NCBI GenBank assembly: GCA_964370065.1
Contig: CAYJGK010000010.1
Coordinates: forward strand, 1-54,393
Direction: 5' to 3'
From: CAMQRS01 sp964370065
GTDB lineage: Bacteria; Bacillota_I; Bacilli_A; Erysipelotrichales; Erysipelotrichaceae
Length of the DNA: 54,393 bases
The position numbers and the translations under genes are program-made. Positions within the stretch are counted from its first letter, which is position 1, and every line of letters starts with the position of its first letter. A model generated the notes under the pieces. It worked only from the letters and a program-made list of their open reading frames with translations. It searched no databases and was not told the origin of the DNA. Shown piece after piece: positions 24,401 through 34,929 of the stretch.

Positions 24401-26585
24401 TAGTTCCATCTACAGTATATTCTACTACCGCTTCTGTAAAGGTATCTCTTGGGTTAGAACTTGTTCCTAATACCATTTCTATTGTTTGCACAGGAATAAC
24501 TTTATTAAATGTCACCCCAAAATATTCATCCACTGGATAGCTATTAGGCGTTTGATAAGTTACTCCTGTACTATCGCTTCCATCTAATACAGTACTTATG
24601 TTTCCTGATGGGTTATCATCACGGCTAGTAATGAATTTTTGTGAAATAATAGTTGGATCAATTTCCTCTGCCACTTTCATTCCTAAATCTGATAGTAATG
24701 TATTCGCAAACGGTACGATATGTTGTACACCGAATTCAGCATATACAGTCTCATTCACATACAAGAATGTATAAGTCTTAGCCTGTTCTAATAAGGCTTG
24801 CGCCTCACTAAAGTTATTCCATAATGCATTGGAATCATTATTTAAATAAGCAATATATCCATCTAATAATTTAATGATTGCACTTGTTGTATCTTTCGCA
24901 CTATTAATCCAATATTTAATTTGCTCATAGGTGCGATCCATTCCTGCGCTTGTTTCATACGTCATGGCAGCATCGTACAATAATTGAAACTCTAGTTTTA
25001 ATACATTAGCCTCTTCTATTGTTGCTGTACCTAATTCTAGTTTTTCTAAAAATGAATCTAGTTTTGGTGCTAATTCTACTGACTCTTGTAATACACGAAC
25101 TCTACTATCCATATTTTGATTAATCATGTGTTTACTTAACTCGCGTAATGCAATAGAAGCATCTGTTTCTGCAAGATTTCCATGGTCAACAAATGCAAAA
25201 GCATCATCCCACGCTTTATCTGCTTCTGCTTGTGTAGTCCAGTTATTCCATGAGAACTCTGCATTTCCAAATAAAGCTATTTTAGAAGGCTCAGATTGTT
25301 GCATTGGATTTTGAGTAATTCCCTGGTAAGTACCTGGTGTGATATCCATATGTAAAAAGTCTGTGTAACCTCCCATAATTAAATGTTGTTTTGAATTATC
25401 TGTACATGGCCAGTTTAACCAAATGTGAGCAGCTCTATCTAATGCAGCAACATGCGCATCACCAAAAGTCTTTGATACTTCACCCCAGATTTTTCCTCCC
25501 GTTGTCATAAAAGAAATATTATCTGCTAAGATTTTGTATTGAGTAATACTAGATGGCTGATAGTAATATTCTGCTGGACAGTAAATTATTTCCGTTTTCA
25601 ACCCTGGATAATCCGCTTGTTTTGACGTTAACCAAATTGTTAAATCGTCTAATAATTTATCTGTGTTTTCCACACTTGCTCCACCAGCATCATCTGCTAA
25701 TACTCCAAATTGACGAACTCCACTATCTAACAATTGTTGGAATTTTGCAGTCATAATATTAAAGTCATTCTCATAATTACTGAAGTCAAATGCAGAATGC
25801 ATGAATGGATGAATGGACCAGACATAGTAATTTTTACTTGCATTTCCTGCTTCTGCTAATTTAGCGATTTCTGCTAATTCCTCTTCTGGATATAGATCTC
25901 TCCACTGTGAATTATGGTAAGGATCATCTTTTGGCGCAAAAATATAGTGATTCATTTTGATTTCTCCACCAAAACGCATTAATTCTGCACGATCTTCATT
26001 ACTCCATGGATTTCCATAATATCCTTCGATAAATCCACGATATGCTATGTCTGAATAGTCATTAATTTTTAAATTAGTAATGGTTGATCCACTTTGTTGT
26101 CCAATAAATTTTAAACTTGATAAACCATAAAAAGTAGCATCTGTATGAACCCCTAACACGGCAATCACATTGTCATCAACTGACACTATATGTGAATCTG
26201 TTTTCTCAAATAAGGTAACATCATCTATTAATGATTGCGTTTCAAAATAAGTATCGACCACTCCACCTGAATTATAAACACCTAGTAAAAAATTTGTTTT
26301 CCCCTCTACAACCGCATTACTAACGCTATGTGTACCCACTCCAAATAACGGTAATATACTCTCTAATTTAGCAAGTGTGTAGCTATCAACATCGTCTTCT
26401 ACAACAATATTCACATCATTTGTTACAGTCGTAGTTATATCAACATAGGTAATTTCTTGCGGTGTAGGATAAATTGTATATTCTTCTCTTTCTTCTGCTG
26501 CATAAGCGACTGCAGGTATTTGGAATATTGATAATATCAATGTGCAAATCACGAACAGTGAAAATTTTTTCTTAATTTTATTCAT
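21424..26585 (-). CDS. Wall-anchored GH84-like beta-N-acetylglucosaminidase with discoidin, FIVAR and X2-like domains (spans assembly gap)
   Basis: Removing the 100 Ns and one 55-base duplicate leaves one frame of 1668 residues. Domains: signal peptide (1-30); GH20b-like N-domain (35-180); GH84 catalytic domain with FIEGYYGNPWSNEDR, APKDDPYH and the paired acids in GVLADDAGG (190-480); helical domain; three discoidin/CBM32-like domains (about 660-1230); FIVAR-type helices (about 1370-1560); X2-like domain starting FTLGEKVILS; then SPDTGDTTN, a membrane helix and a basic tail. GH84 enzymes remove GlcNAc from glycoproteins or hyaluronan. ATG 26585 follows GGAGGG; the longer frame to 26621 lacks a site. 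A cre-like site lies upstream. Family call is good; substrate is inferred. Confidence 0.85.
22313..22522. repeat. Identical 55-base flanks of the scaffold gap
   Basis: Bases 22313-22367 and 22468-22522 are identical over exactly 55 bases and immediately border the N-run. This is the signature of an unmerged k=55 assembly overlap rather than a biological duplication: collapsing them restores one reading frame. Confidence 0.9.
22368..22467. other. Assembly gap of 100 Ns
   Basis: A run of exactly 100 unknown bases, the default filler for a gap of unknown length. It falls inside the FIVAR region of the GH84-like gene and breaks its frame if read literally. Confidence 0.99.
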
Positions 26586-26623
26586 TGTATCCCTCCAATA
26601 TATTTTTAAGAAAACACTCAATT

Positions 26624-26653
26624 TGTATACTCTAATTAGTCATTCCTCATCAA
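26624..26653 (-). promoter_or_regulatory. Putative promoter of the GH84-like gene
   Basis: On the minus strand TTGATG (26648-26653) and TATACA (26624-26629) are 18 bases apart, about 40 bases before ATG 26585. Confidence 0.45.
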
Positions 26654-26732
26654 TAACTAACACTGGACATATACGATAATAATGTCTTATGTGTAGAGTA
26701 TCCAGATGTAGATCATCACTTCTACGAATGAA

Positions 26733-26746
26733 TGTAAGCGTTATCT
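26733..26746. promoter_or_regulatory. cre-like site (CcpA) upstream of the GH84-like gene
   Basis: TGTAAGCGTTATCT matches 13 of 14 positions of the consensus TGWAANCGNTNWCA. It is about 80 bases upstream of the putative -35 box, so it would act from a distance or on another start. The rest of 26622-26870 shows no gene. Confidence 0.55.
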
Positions 26747-26871
26747 CAATAATTATGGTATCATAATATTTCAATAAATACCATATTCATTCACAATTAT
26801 GTGTAATTATGTGATATTTCGACTGAACTTATTCGATTTACCCACGATTCATTAATGTTTAATACTATAAT

Positions 26872-26899
26872 AAAAAACTGTAAGAATTCTATCTTACAG
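26872..26899 (-). terminator. Terminator of manA
   Basis: CTGTAAG (26878-26884) pairs with CTTACAG (26893-26899); the minus strand ends in TTTTTT (26872-26877). Confidence 0.85.
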
Positions 26900-26907
26900 C
26901 TTTTCTA

Positions 26908-27867
26908 TTAAATTCTTGATAAAATAAATGAGGTATTTCCTTTTACTGTATAAGTTCCTGCATTAGCCGCTAAGAAAATACTATCTCCTTTTTTAAATAC
27001 CACTTCTTCATTTCCGCAAATGACATTTCCGCTTCCTTCTAAAATAGTTAGAGAATGAAAACTTTCTGCTGTTGCTTCTAACGTAATTTCACTTTTTATT
27101 TCATATTTATCACAAGTAAAATATTGGCTAGTTGCTAAGTTTTGTAATGTGTCTTCCTCCACTTTCACCACTTCACTAGCACTATCATTTGTTTTATTTG
27201 GTGATAATGTAGATACTTCAACGGCTTTATCAACATGTAACTCACGAGGTTGTCCATCTACCCCTACGCGTCCAAAATCGTATACACGATATGTTGTATT
27301 AGAGTTTTGTTGAATTTCACAAATCATGATTCCTTCTCCGATTGCATGGATGGTTCCTGCTTGAATAAAGAAACAATCTCCTTTTTTAACTTCCACTTTA
27401 TTTAGTACTTCTAATACTGTATCGTTTTCAATTCTTTCTTTAAATTCTTCTTTTGAAATCGTTTGGTTTACACCATAATATAAGAATGCATTGGGCTCAC
27501 AATCTAAAATGTACCACATTTCATTTTTTCCAAATTCTTTTTCCACACGTAATGCATATTCATCATCAGGATGAACCTGAATGGATAAAGCTTGTTTTGC
27601 ATCAATAAATTTAATTAAAATTGGAAAATTATCAAAATGAGCTGCGTTTGTACCCCATACTGCTTTCCCAGCAGTTTCTAAATAGTTTGTGAAAGTTGTT
27701 CCTTTTAATTCTCCATTCTCAATTACGCTTGCTCCAGCAGGATGGTTTGATAATTCCCAACTTTCTGCAATTTTATCTAAATCACACTCTTTTTCATATT
27801 CAGTTCTTAGTCTTGTTCCGCCCCATAAATAATCTTTAAAGGCAGGTCTTAATTTTAACATGTTCAT
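26908..27867 (-). CDS. manA: Mannose-6-phosphate isomerase, type I
   Basis: This 319-residue cupin enzyme interconverts mannose 6-phosphate and fructose 6-phosphate. Family marks: YLWGGTRLR near the start, SWELSNHPAG, FPILIKFIDAKQALSIQVHPDDEYA (zinc ligands Gln and His in the SIQVHPDD part), the Glu of KNEMWYIL, and HAIGEGIMICEIQQNSNTTY with YDFGR. Length fits the short Firmicute type. A strong AAGGAGAG site and an extended -10 TGC-TAAAAT upstream support independent expression; terminators flank it on both sides. It sits between two surface glycosidases, so it may process mannose or fructose freed from glycans, but this link is only positional. Confidence 0.95.
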   Translation of the reverse strand: MNMLKLRPAFKDYLWGGTRLRTEYEKECDLDKIAESWELSNHPAGASVIENGELKGTTFTNYLETAGKAVWGTNAAHFDNFPILIKFIDAKQALSIQVHPDDEYALRVEKEFGKNEMWYILDCEPNAFLYYGVNQTISKEEFKERIENDTVLEVLNKVEVKKGDCFFIQAGTIHAIGEGIMICEIQQNSNTTYRVYDFGRVGVDGQPRELHVDKAVEVSTLSPNKTNDSASEVVKVEEDTLQNLATSQYFTCDKYEIKSEITLEATAESFHSLTILEGSGNVICGNEEVVFKKGDSIFLAANAGTYTVKGNTSFILSRI

Positions 27868-27946
27868 AATATATCTCTCCTTGCGCTATTATTTTAGCAT
27901 ACTTTCCTACTATTTATAGTATTAATATTTAAAAAAACAAATGAAA

Positions 27947-27979
27947 AGACATGAGTCCTATAGAATAGAAGTCATGTCT
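27947..27979 (-). terminator. Terminator of the GH36-like surface-protein gene
   Basis: AGACATGA (27947-27954) pairs with TCATGTCT (27972-27979) with a 17-base loop; the minus strand continues TTTTC and, slightly further, seven Ts. Confidence 0.6.
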
Positions 27980-28051
27980 CTTATTTATACTTTTAAATTA
28001 TTTTTGAAATAGCATCTATTAGGTAGATCTATATTCGCAATATTTTTTAAT

Positions 28052-31000
28052 CTATTTTTTCATTTTTCTAAATAACCCAAACCCTAGTCCTAATAATCCA
28101 ATAATACACAACCCAATATATAAACCCGTGTTTGTAGTATCTCCCGTATTAGGCGATTCAGTTGGATTCGTTGGATCGCTAGGAGTTGTCGGTGTAGTAG
28201 GATCGTTAGACTCCACAATTGTTAATTGCACTGTAATGTTTCCATCCGTAGAATTTATCACTACTTCATGCGAGCCATTTGCTAAACTAGCAATATATGT
28301 ATCCGTTAATTCTACTACGATACTTCCAGCTGTAACATGGTAATTCGTATCTTCAACAACTTTTCCATTAATTACTAATGAAGTGAATGTTTCATAGGCT
28401 GCACTCGATTTGATAATGATACGCTCACCTCTAGTTACACTCATTTTATCGCCCAATGGAGCTTCTAATATGATTAATCCTGCTTTTGCTGCCTCTAATG
28501 TGCTTTTCGCATTCGTTAAATCGCTTAATAATGCCTCCGGATTTGCCATTGCTTTTTCTGCTTCCGTATAGGCATTTAAATAAATAGCATAACTAGATGC
28601 TGTATAACCTGTTGCATCTATTTTTAAAACCAAAGCCTCTTCTAATGCATTTTTAATGGTTGCATATTCTGGTGTACTAGACATTAGTACCAATTCATTG
28701 TAGGCATTCAATAATTGTTCTCTTAATTCATCAATGATTGATTGTGTTGCATTAATTGACTCTAAGTTTTTAATTTCATTTGCAATATCAATGTATTTCT
28801 GTGCGGAAACCAATGTATATTTTGCTGGATTAATTGCCACAATCGCATCATTTAAATCTTTCACATCACTTTCTTCTGCAAGAGCTTCTTTATTGCTCGT
28901 TACATAAATTTCAACAGCTGCTCCAAAACTTTGCCCGTTTTGAGTAGTTACCCAGTTTAGACGTAATCCTTCTGCACTTACTGTAGAATCGAAATTTACA
29001 ATGGTTGTTTTAGCTGCATCCATTGTTCCCGTTTTAATTTCAGTCCATGTGCCATTAATGTTTGCTTCTAAGGAATACTCTTTTAAATCCCCATTTGATC
29101 CACCACGTCCTTCATAGACAAAGTTATCAAACGATATTGTTTCATGGAAATCAATTTCAATATAGTGGTCCTCCACATCATAATCAACACCATCTACATA
29201 ACTTGAATGCCACCATGTCGCTGTATTTCCATCAATCGCTGATGAGGCTGGCCCATCCCCAGTTGCGTTATTCATTTGTGAAGAAGCCGTTGCTGTCCAG
29301 TTTGTACGATCTTGTACTTTTGTTGTGACTCCAACATCGTAATCTTTTGCAAATTGTTCTGCCTCTTTATAGTTAGTTGCTCTATTATATAAAGTTACAT
29401 TTGATAAATACCCTGTAAAGTTTGTATCACCGATTGTGATTACACCTTTTTCCAAAGGTTCGTTTAATTGCGTCTCATCATATAGAGAAGAAACTAATAC
29501 ACCATCAATATAAATTTTTAATAATCCATTCACTTCGCGTACGGCATGTACAGTATGCATTACATTATCGTTGACTCTACCCACTAGCGTTGTATTAGTA
29601 GTTGTTGGTACATATTGATCTGTTCCAAATGTCCCATGTGCTTTTTCATCAACTGTAATTACTTCTTCTTTCGAAGTTACTGTTTTGTTTCCTACGATAA
29701 ATTCAATGTATCCTTCCGCATCGATACGTACTTGAATATCCTCTCCTTGTGCAAACAGTGTTTGATCTACACTATCTGTTTTAACTCCAAATTCAATTGA
29801 GAAATCTTGTTTTCCTTCAAAAGCTTGATTCGTATCTACTTGTGCTTCACCATTTACTTTCATAAAAGGAATTTGTGTACTCTCTTGTAATACATCACTC
29901 ACATTTTCACTATCTTGCACTAATTGTTGTTTATTTTCTACTTTCACAACTGTTTCATTTTCATATACAGTTGCCGTTGTTGTAAATGTACTCGATTCAT
30001 TCGCAGTATTTAATAGGTTTGTTCCTGAAACAGTAATTGTTTCATGCAACGTTAACGGTGTTTTTGTCGTTAATACCACCGTGCGATAATCTTCTAATAA
30101 TTGAGCACTTACTTCCATTCCATCTACCGTATAAGTTGTTTTATCCCCTATACGATCATTAAATTTAATTGTTACCTCATTCCATGCCGTTACTTTGATT
30201 GAAGTTATAACTGGTGTCCCTGGATCCTCATAGTTGTAATGATATATGATTGTTTCATGTGGTTGTAATGTCACACTGACTTCATCCCCGTAAGATACAA
30301 CTTCATTTTCCTGTATCACAAATGGTTCAACTTGAATCGCCTGTGCATGACTTAGTGTTGTTGGAACACCTATCGTCTCATCATAAGTAACCCTTAGAGT
30401 TTGTTCTGTATCGAGTGGGTTAGTGAAGGATACGATTCCTTCTTCCCCTTTCCATGATGAATACCCATATGCCCCAACTGATGGTCTTTCTCCAAACATC
30501 TTCGCGTTTTCTAATACGTCAATGTTTTCTTCTGCAAACGCTAATACATCCGCATTCACACGCCATTTTGCATCGTCAAAAATACTCGGTGAATAATATA
30601 ATTCCCAGAATGCTGTACCACGTGCTGCATTCGCTATTAAAAATTCTCTAAATACTTCAGTTGTTGTATGACTTCCATCAGAAACTCCATAAATTGGATC
30701 GTGGTTGTATAGATTTTTCAATGGGAATTGCAATTGATTTTGTTTTAATAATTTGTAGTATACTTCATCACGGTAATAGATTTTTTGTTCGAAACGATCT
30801 CCTGTACCCATTTCTCCTGTATCACCTGAATCTTGAATCCAAACTACATTCACCCATTGTAATAACCAAGGGCTTAAATTTACATAACATGTTGCATTAA
30901 TAAATAATTCTTCATTCCCTTTTGCTTCACGTACCGCTTCAAATACATCGGTCCATCCTTCCCACATATCAGAGTTGAAATACATATTGTTTTCTCCACC

Positions 31001-33532
31001 AACCATATGATTATGTCCTTCTTCTTGACAAGGACGATTCGCAAATCCATCCCATTTCCAATATGAAATATCAAAACGGTTTTGGTAATCGATAAACAAG
31101 TTTTTATAATTTTCTTGATAAGTACGAGACCCTGTACATACGACATCCCCTAATACTGAACCATGTTGAACAAATCCTGTCCCCATATTTTCCAAGTATC
31201 TAGCAAAAGTACTAAAGAAATTATAACCACCTTGTGGTCCTACCCATAAACCAAATGTAGAAGCTAGTTTATTAGATAAAGCAGATGAAGTATATAATTC
31301 ATTCGGGAATTTTTCATTGAATTCCCAAAATCCTGTTTTATTGGGTTCTGTTCCTGCAGAATTACTAGGTGCAGTTAACCCTTCTTCATCATGATAAGCA
31401 TTCCATCCATCATCGACAGTATAAGCATCCACAGGTGGAACGCCATTCTCTGTTAATCCTAATTCAGAACCATAGAATGATTCTGCAATGCTTTCGTCAG
31501 TAATATTCATCATATTATCATACCATGAATTGTATTGTTTTCTAAACTCTGTTGGTGTTGCAATTTCGTCAATATAAGCAAAGAAATCAGTTTGTACAAC
31601 ATTTGTATCATTTGATCTAGCAACTCCTACTACATTTTGCCATGCGACAAATTTTCCATCGCTCGTTAATTGGTTATCCGCTTCTAATTGTGTAAAGTTT
31701 TTACCAGAATAGTAACGGATTTGCACTTTATTTCCTTCTGTAATATCCGTATCCGTTGCAGGAAATTCTGAACCCATAAAGAAACCATTTGCATAAATTG
31801 GTTGCCCTAACATCAATTCATTTGCTCCAATCCACATGGAAGAAACAGTATTAATTGGAGGACGGCTCCATACTCCTTCTAAATCATCCGCTAAGATAAA
31901 TCTGTCTTGTTCAATATAGTCAATTCTTGCATTATCTTTATCTGAAGGCGTAATTTCAATAAAGGAACGCATATAGTGATCATCATTACCCACTATAAAA
32001 ATCTGATCAATATCATATGTTACACCACCTCTTGTAACCGGTTCAAAGTGAATTGTTAATTGTTTTCCGTTGTCAATATCTTTTGCTTTTGCACTTTCAA
32101 AAGTCAATTCACTAGAAGCGATTGTAGATGGATTCATTTGTATTGATGGTTCTACATTCCAATTATCTCCTGTATATTGATCAGCAAATATATTAATTTC
32201 TGAACTTGTGAATTCTTGTGCACTTCCAAAGGCTGCGCTTTTTTGCTGAATACGTACATAACGTGTTGTGTATACTTTTTCAAAATTTGCATACACTGTA
32301 TCTCCTACATTGTATAAATTACCCACTTTATGTAAATTCCAAGCTGCTGGTGTAAAGTTTCCTGCCCCAGCAATACTCCAATTGATTCCATCCTCACTTA
32401 CATATAAATCAAATTCACCCATCGTACCATTCGTACCATATGCTTCTTCTGTAAATCCAGGACGCTTATTAACAGAGATTGCACTAACTTGTTGTTTTTC
32501 ACCTAAGTCAATATCAATATTAATTGGATAACTTGCAACGCTCATATTGTTTGGATGTGTATCTAAATCCCCATCCGTTAGTGTTGCCATTTCTTCAGCA
32601 GTAAAAATGTTTCCAGTTGCATCACTACCAGTTATCGACCACTTTTCTCGATTACTAGGTTGAGTAGGTACTTCCTCAATATAATTAGTTGTTAAGGACT
32701 CAGCATATAGCTTTAGTTCTGCACTTGTAAATTCATTAGCTGAACCAAACGCTTGTGAGTTTTGTACTACTCGTACATAACGAGCACTTACTTCATCAAA
32801 GTTTACATACACTGTATCCCCTACATTATATAAGTTTCCTACTTTATGTAAATTATAATCTTCGGCTGTGAATTCCCCTATATGAATGGAAACCCACTCA
32901 TCATTCACATCATTTCGAGAAAGAATTTCATATCCTCCCATTGTCCCATTTGTTCCATATGCTTCTTCATGGAATCCAGGTCTTTTATTAATTGACATCG
33001 AGCTAAATGTCGTTGTTTCTTGTAAATCAATATCTAAATAAAATGGGTTCCCTGAAATTTGCCAGTTATCCACATTCGTATTTAAATCATTATCAAATAG
33101 TTTATCAACTTCAGTTTGCGTAAATTGGGTTCCTGCACTATTTTGTAATGTTGCAGTCCATTCACTACGATTAATCATTGTATCTAATCCCCCTAATGAA
33201 TAATCGGGTTCATTTACAATATCTTCTCCTACGTTTGGATCCTCTACTGGTGGCACTAATAAATTAATAATAAAGTCATTAGAACCTGCTTGTGGAAGTA
33301 ACTCTGTATTTCCTATGTGGTTTAATAATTTAGATGTATTCACCTTTCCATCTTCAATACTAAATTCTCTTGTTATAGCATCGTTCCCTATTAATAAACT
33401 ATCACTTTCTACTGTAGCAAAGGCACTTCCTTCAGCTTTTGTAATCACTGTACTTACCCCTAAATTTGTTAGTACAACAGCTATTGAAAGCCCTGCTTTT
33501 AATAATGATGCTGGTATTTTACTTCTCTTCAT
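28052..33532 (-). CDS. Wall-anchored GH36-like (alpha-galactosidase/alpha-GalNAcase) multidomain surface protein
   Basis: This is a 1826-residue secreted protein. Signal peptide (1-33); a GH36-type beta-sandwich beginning LLIGNDAITREFSIEDGKVN, interrupted by two tandem discoidin domains (about 120-280 and 290-455) that share KRPGF-EEAYGTNGTMG and NLHKVGNLYNVGDTVY; a barrel (about 640-1040) with TVDDGWNAY, FGLWVGPQGGYN, ISYWKWDGF (nucleophile Asp) and WIQDSGDTG (acid/base); LamG-like domain (about 1250-1410); CBM32-like domain (1420-1560); two FIVAR-like helical units; X2-like domain; SPNTGDTTN, helix, KMKK. The layout suggests mucin or host-glycan attack on alpha-galactosyl or alpha-GalNAc ends. 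The exact GH family and linkage are uncertain. A cre-like site lies 90 bases upstream. Confidence 0.8.
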   Translation of the reverse strand: MKRSKIPASLLKAGLSIAVVLTNLGVSTVITKAEGSAFATVESDSLLIGNDAITREFSIEDGKVNTSKLLNHIGNTELLPQAGSNDFIINLLVPPVEDPNVGEDIVNEPDYSLGGLDTMINRSEWTATLQNSAGTQFTQTEVDKLFDNDLNTNVDNWQISGNPFYLDIDLQETTTFSSMSINKRPGFHEEAYGTNGTMGGYEILSRNDVNDEWVSIHIGEFTAEDYNLHKVGNLYNVGDTVYVNFDEVSARYVRVVQNSQAFGSANEFTSAELKLYAESLTTNYIEEVPTQPSNREKWSITGSDATGNIFTAEEMATLTDGDLDTHPNNMSVASYPINIDIDLGEKQQVSAISVNKRPGFTEEAYGTNGTMGEFDLYVSEDGINWSIAGAGNFTPAAWNLHKVGNLYNVGDTVYANFEKVYTTRYVRIQQKSAAFGSAQEFTSSEINIFADQYTGDNWNVEPSIQMNPSTIASSELTFESAKAKDIDNGKQLTIHFEPVTRGGVTYDIDQIFIVGNDDHYMRSFIEITPSDKDNARIDYIEQDRFILADDLEGVWSRPPINTVSSMWIGANELMLGQPIYANGFFMGSEFPATDTDITEGNKVQIRYYSGKNFTQLEADNQLTSDGKFVAWQNVVGVARSNDTNVVQTDFFAYIDEIATPTEFRKQYNSWYDNMMNITDESIAESFYGSELGLTENGVPPVDAYTVDDGWNAYHDEEGLTAPSNSAGTEPNKTGFWEFNEKFPNELYTSSALSNKLASTFGLWVGPQGGYNFFSTFARYLENMGTGFVQHGSVLGDVVCTGSRTYQENYKNLFIDYQNRFDISYWKWDGFANRPCQEEGHNHMVGGENNMYFNSDMWEGWTDVFEAVREAKGNEELFINATCYVNLSPWLLQWVNVVWIQDSGDTGEMGTGDRFEQKIYYRDEVYYKLLKQNQLQFPLKNLYNHDPIYGVSDGSHTTTEVFREFLIANAARGTAFWELYYSPSIFDDAKWRVNADVLAFAEENIDVLENAKMFGERPSVGAYGYSSWKGEEGIVSFTNPLDTEQTLRVTYDETIGVPTTLSHAQAIQVEPFVIQENEVVSYGDEVSVTLQPHETIIYHYNYEDPGTPVITSIKVTAWNEVTIKFNDRIGDKTTYTVDGMEVSAQLLEDYRTVVLTTKTPLTLHETITVSGTNLLNTANESSTFTTTATVYENETVVKVENKQQLVQDSENVSDVLQESTQIPFMKVNGEAQVDTNQAFEGKQDFSIEFGVKTDSVDQTLFAQGEDIQVRIDAEGYIEFIVGNKTVTSKEEVITVDEKAHGTFGTDQYVPTTTNTTLVGRVNDNVMHTVHAVREVNGLLKIYIDGVLVSSLYDETQLNEPLEKGVITIGDTNFTGYLSNVTLYNRATNYKEAEQFAKDYDVGVTTKVQDRTNWTATASSQMNNATGDGPASSAIDGNTATWWHSSYVDGVDYDVEDHYIEIDFHETISFDNFVYEGRGGSNGDLKEYSLEANINGTWTEIKTGTMDAAKTTIVNFDSTVSAEGLRLNWVTTQNGQSFGAAVEIYVTSNKEALAEESDVKDLNDAIVAINPAKYTLVSAQKYIDIANEIKNLESINATQSIIDELREQLLNAYNELVLMSSTPEYATIKNALEEALVLKIDATGYTASSYAIYLNAYTEAEKAMANPEALLSDLTNAKSTLEAAKAGLIILEAPLGDKMSVTRGERIIIKSSAAYETFTSLVINGKVVEDTNYHVTAGSIVVELTDTYIASLANGSHEVVINSTDGNITVQLTIVESNDPTTPTTPSDPTNPTESPNTGDTTNTGLYIGLCIIGLLGLGFGLFRKMKK

Positions 33533-33621
33533 ATTTCCTCCTTTTAATAATATCCAACTTATCTAATGTATCATAACGAATCTTTTCAAATACTTCCCCC
33601 CTCTATTTAACATCAAAAAAA

Positions 33622-33635
33622 TGTAAGCGTTTACC
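33622..33635. promoter_or_regulatory. cre-like site (CcpA) upstream of the GH36-like gene
   Basis: TGTAAGCGTTTACC matches 13 of 14 positions of TGWAANCGNTNWCA and lies about 90 bases before ATG 33532, probably over the promoter. The surrounding stretch 33533-33834 holds no gene that I can support, only T-rich sequence. Confidence 0.65.
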
Positions 33636-33834
33636 ACTCTATCAGTATTGCATATTTTACCTTTTTTTTATTTATCTTTTTTGGTGTCTTCTTTGTCTTT
33701 TTTATGAATATGTAAAACTGATTAAATGGATGTTGTATTATACTCGTATTATATAAATACTACAAATCTTTATTTCAACAATACCACCCAGTATTTTTAA
33801 TCGTTATTGAAAATAGGTATGCTATAAATAGATA

Positions 33835-33880
33835 AAGAGCATAGAATCTACATTTTGTAGTTTCTATGCTCTTGTTTTTT
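33835..33880. terminator. Terminator after the split transketolase operon
   Basis: AAGAGCATAGAA (33835-33846) pairs with TTCTATGCTCTT (33862-33873), with an inner CTAC/GTAG pair. The long T-run is on the plus strand, but the hairpin can act on minus-strand transcripts from 33975 too. Confidence 0.7.
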
Positions 33881-33974
33881 TAGTCAATATCCAACTATTA
33901 ATGATTACCACATAGGATTCTTAATCCTTTGTACAATTCTTGCAAAATATTGCATAGCTATTTGGTTGACTATA

Positions 33975-34928
33975 CTATTTAACTAATGTACGAATTGTTT
34001 GTGCTAAATCTTTAGCTGTTAACTTAAATTCATTTTGTAAAAATTCAGGTGTACCAACTTGTCCAAATTGTTCATCTACTCCAACTCTTTTAAATGCAGT
34101 TGAAATTTGGTTTTCCATTAATACCTCAGCCACTGCACTTCCTAATCCACCAATAATCGAGTGGTTTTCAAAAGTTACGACTGCTTTTTTATCTGTAGCT
34201 TCTTTGATTAGAAGTTGCGCATCAATTGGCTTAATTGTGAACATATCAATCACTGAAACTGAAATACCTTCTACTTCTAATGTATCCGCACAATCCAATG
34301 CATCACTCACTAATTGCCCTGCCACAACAATTAATACATCCTTCCCTTCTTTGATTAGGTTTCCTTTACCAATTTCAAATGTAGAACCTTCTGCATATAC
34401 GTTACGTACATTTTTACGATTAGCGCGCACATAATGAACACCTTCCATCGTTGCAAATTCTTTAATTAACCATTCTAATTGTACATAATCGGCTGGATCA
34501 CAAACAACTGCATTAGGAATCGTTCTCATCATTGCTACATCTTCCCAAGTTGTATGCGTTCCTCCATTAGGACCTACTGTAAATCCTGGGTCTGATCCAT
34601 AAATGTTCATTGTATTTTTTGCGTATGCTCCAGATAAGAAGATTTGGTCAAATACACGGCGCGTGGCAAACGGCCCAAAGGTGTGCATAAATGGAATGTA
34701 CCCAGTAGCGGATAAACCAGCTGATACTCCAACCATGTTTGCTTCTGCGATTCCACATTGCACATAGCGATTTGGATTTGATTGCTCAAATTTTGCAAAT
34801 CCACTGGCTCCACCTAAGTCAGCTTCTAATGCAACAATTTTATCGTTTGTTTTCATTAAATCTTGTAATGTTTCTACTACTGCTAATTTTAATTCTTTAC
34901 CCATTCCATCTCTATTAAGTTTATACAT
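33975..34928 (-). CDS. Transketolase, C-terminal (pyrimidine-binding/regulatory) subunit
   Basis: This 317-residue half-transketolase contains VALEADLGGASGF, QCGIAEANMVGVSAGL with the catalytic Glu of the thiamine site, FMHTFGPFATRR, and the C-terminal domain starting DVLIVVAGQLVSDAL and ending ENHSIIGGLGSAVAE. With the N-terminal subunit it forms the two-subunit enzyme that transfers two-carbon units between sugar phosphates. ATG 34928 follows AGGAGGT and lies one base after the partner's stop; the longer frame to 34946 overlaps that gene. It is last in the PTS-transketolase operon. The same PTS plus split-transketolase arrangement is known in streptococci, with unresolved substrate. Confidence 0.92.
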   Translation of the reverse strand: MYKLNRDGMGKELKLAVVETLQDLMKTNDKIVALEADLGGASGFAKFEQSNPNRYVQCGIAEANMVGVSAGLSATGYIPFMHTFGPFATRRVFDQIFLSGAYAKNTMNIYGSDPGFTVGPNGGTHTTWEDVAMMRTIPNAVVCDPADYVQLEWLIKEFATMEGVHYVRANRKNVRNVYAEGSTFEIGKGNLIKEGKDVLIVVAGQLVSDALDCADTLEVEGISVSVIDMFTIKPIDAQLLIKEATDKKAVVTFENHSIIGGLGSAVAEVLMENQISTAFKRVGVDEQFGQVGTPEFLQNEFKLTAKDLAQTIRTLVK

Positions 34929-34929
34929 A

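Noticed and set aside
33820..33880. Short RNA gene ahead of the terminator
   Set aside because: A TGC-TATAAA box is present, but the predicted transcript would consist of the terminator hairpin alone.
33882..33972. Long-range inverted repeat TAGTCAA ... TTGACTA
   Set aside because: Only seven bases pair across about 75 bases, which is expected by chance in AT-rich intergenic sequence.
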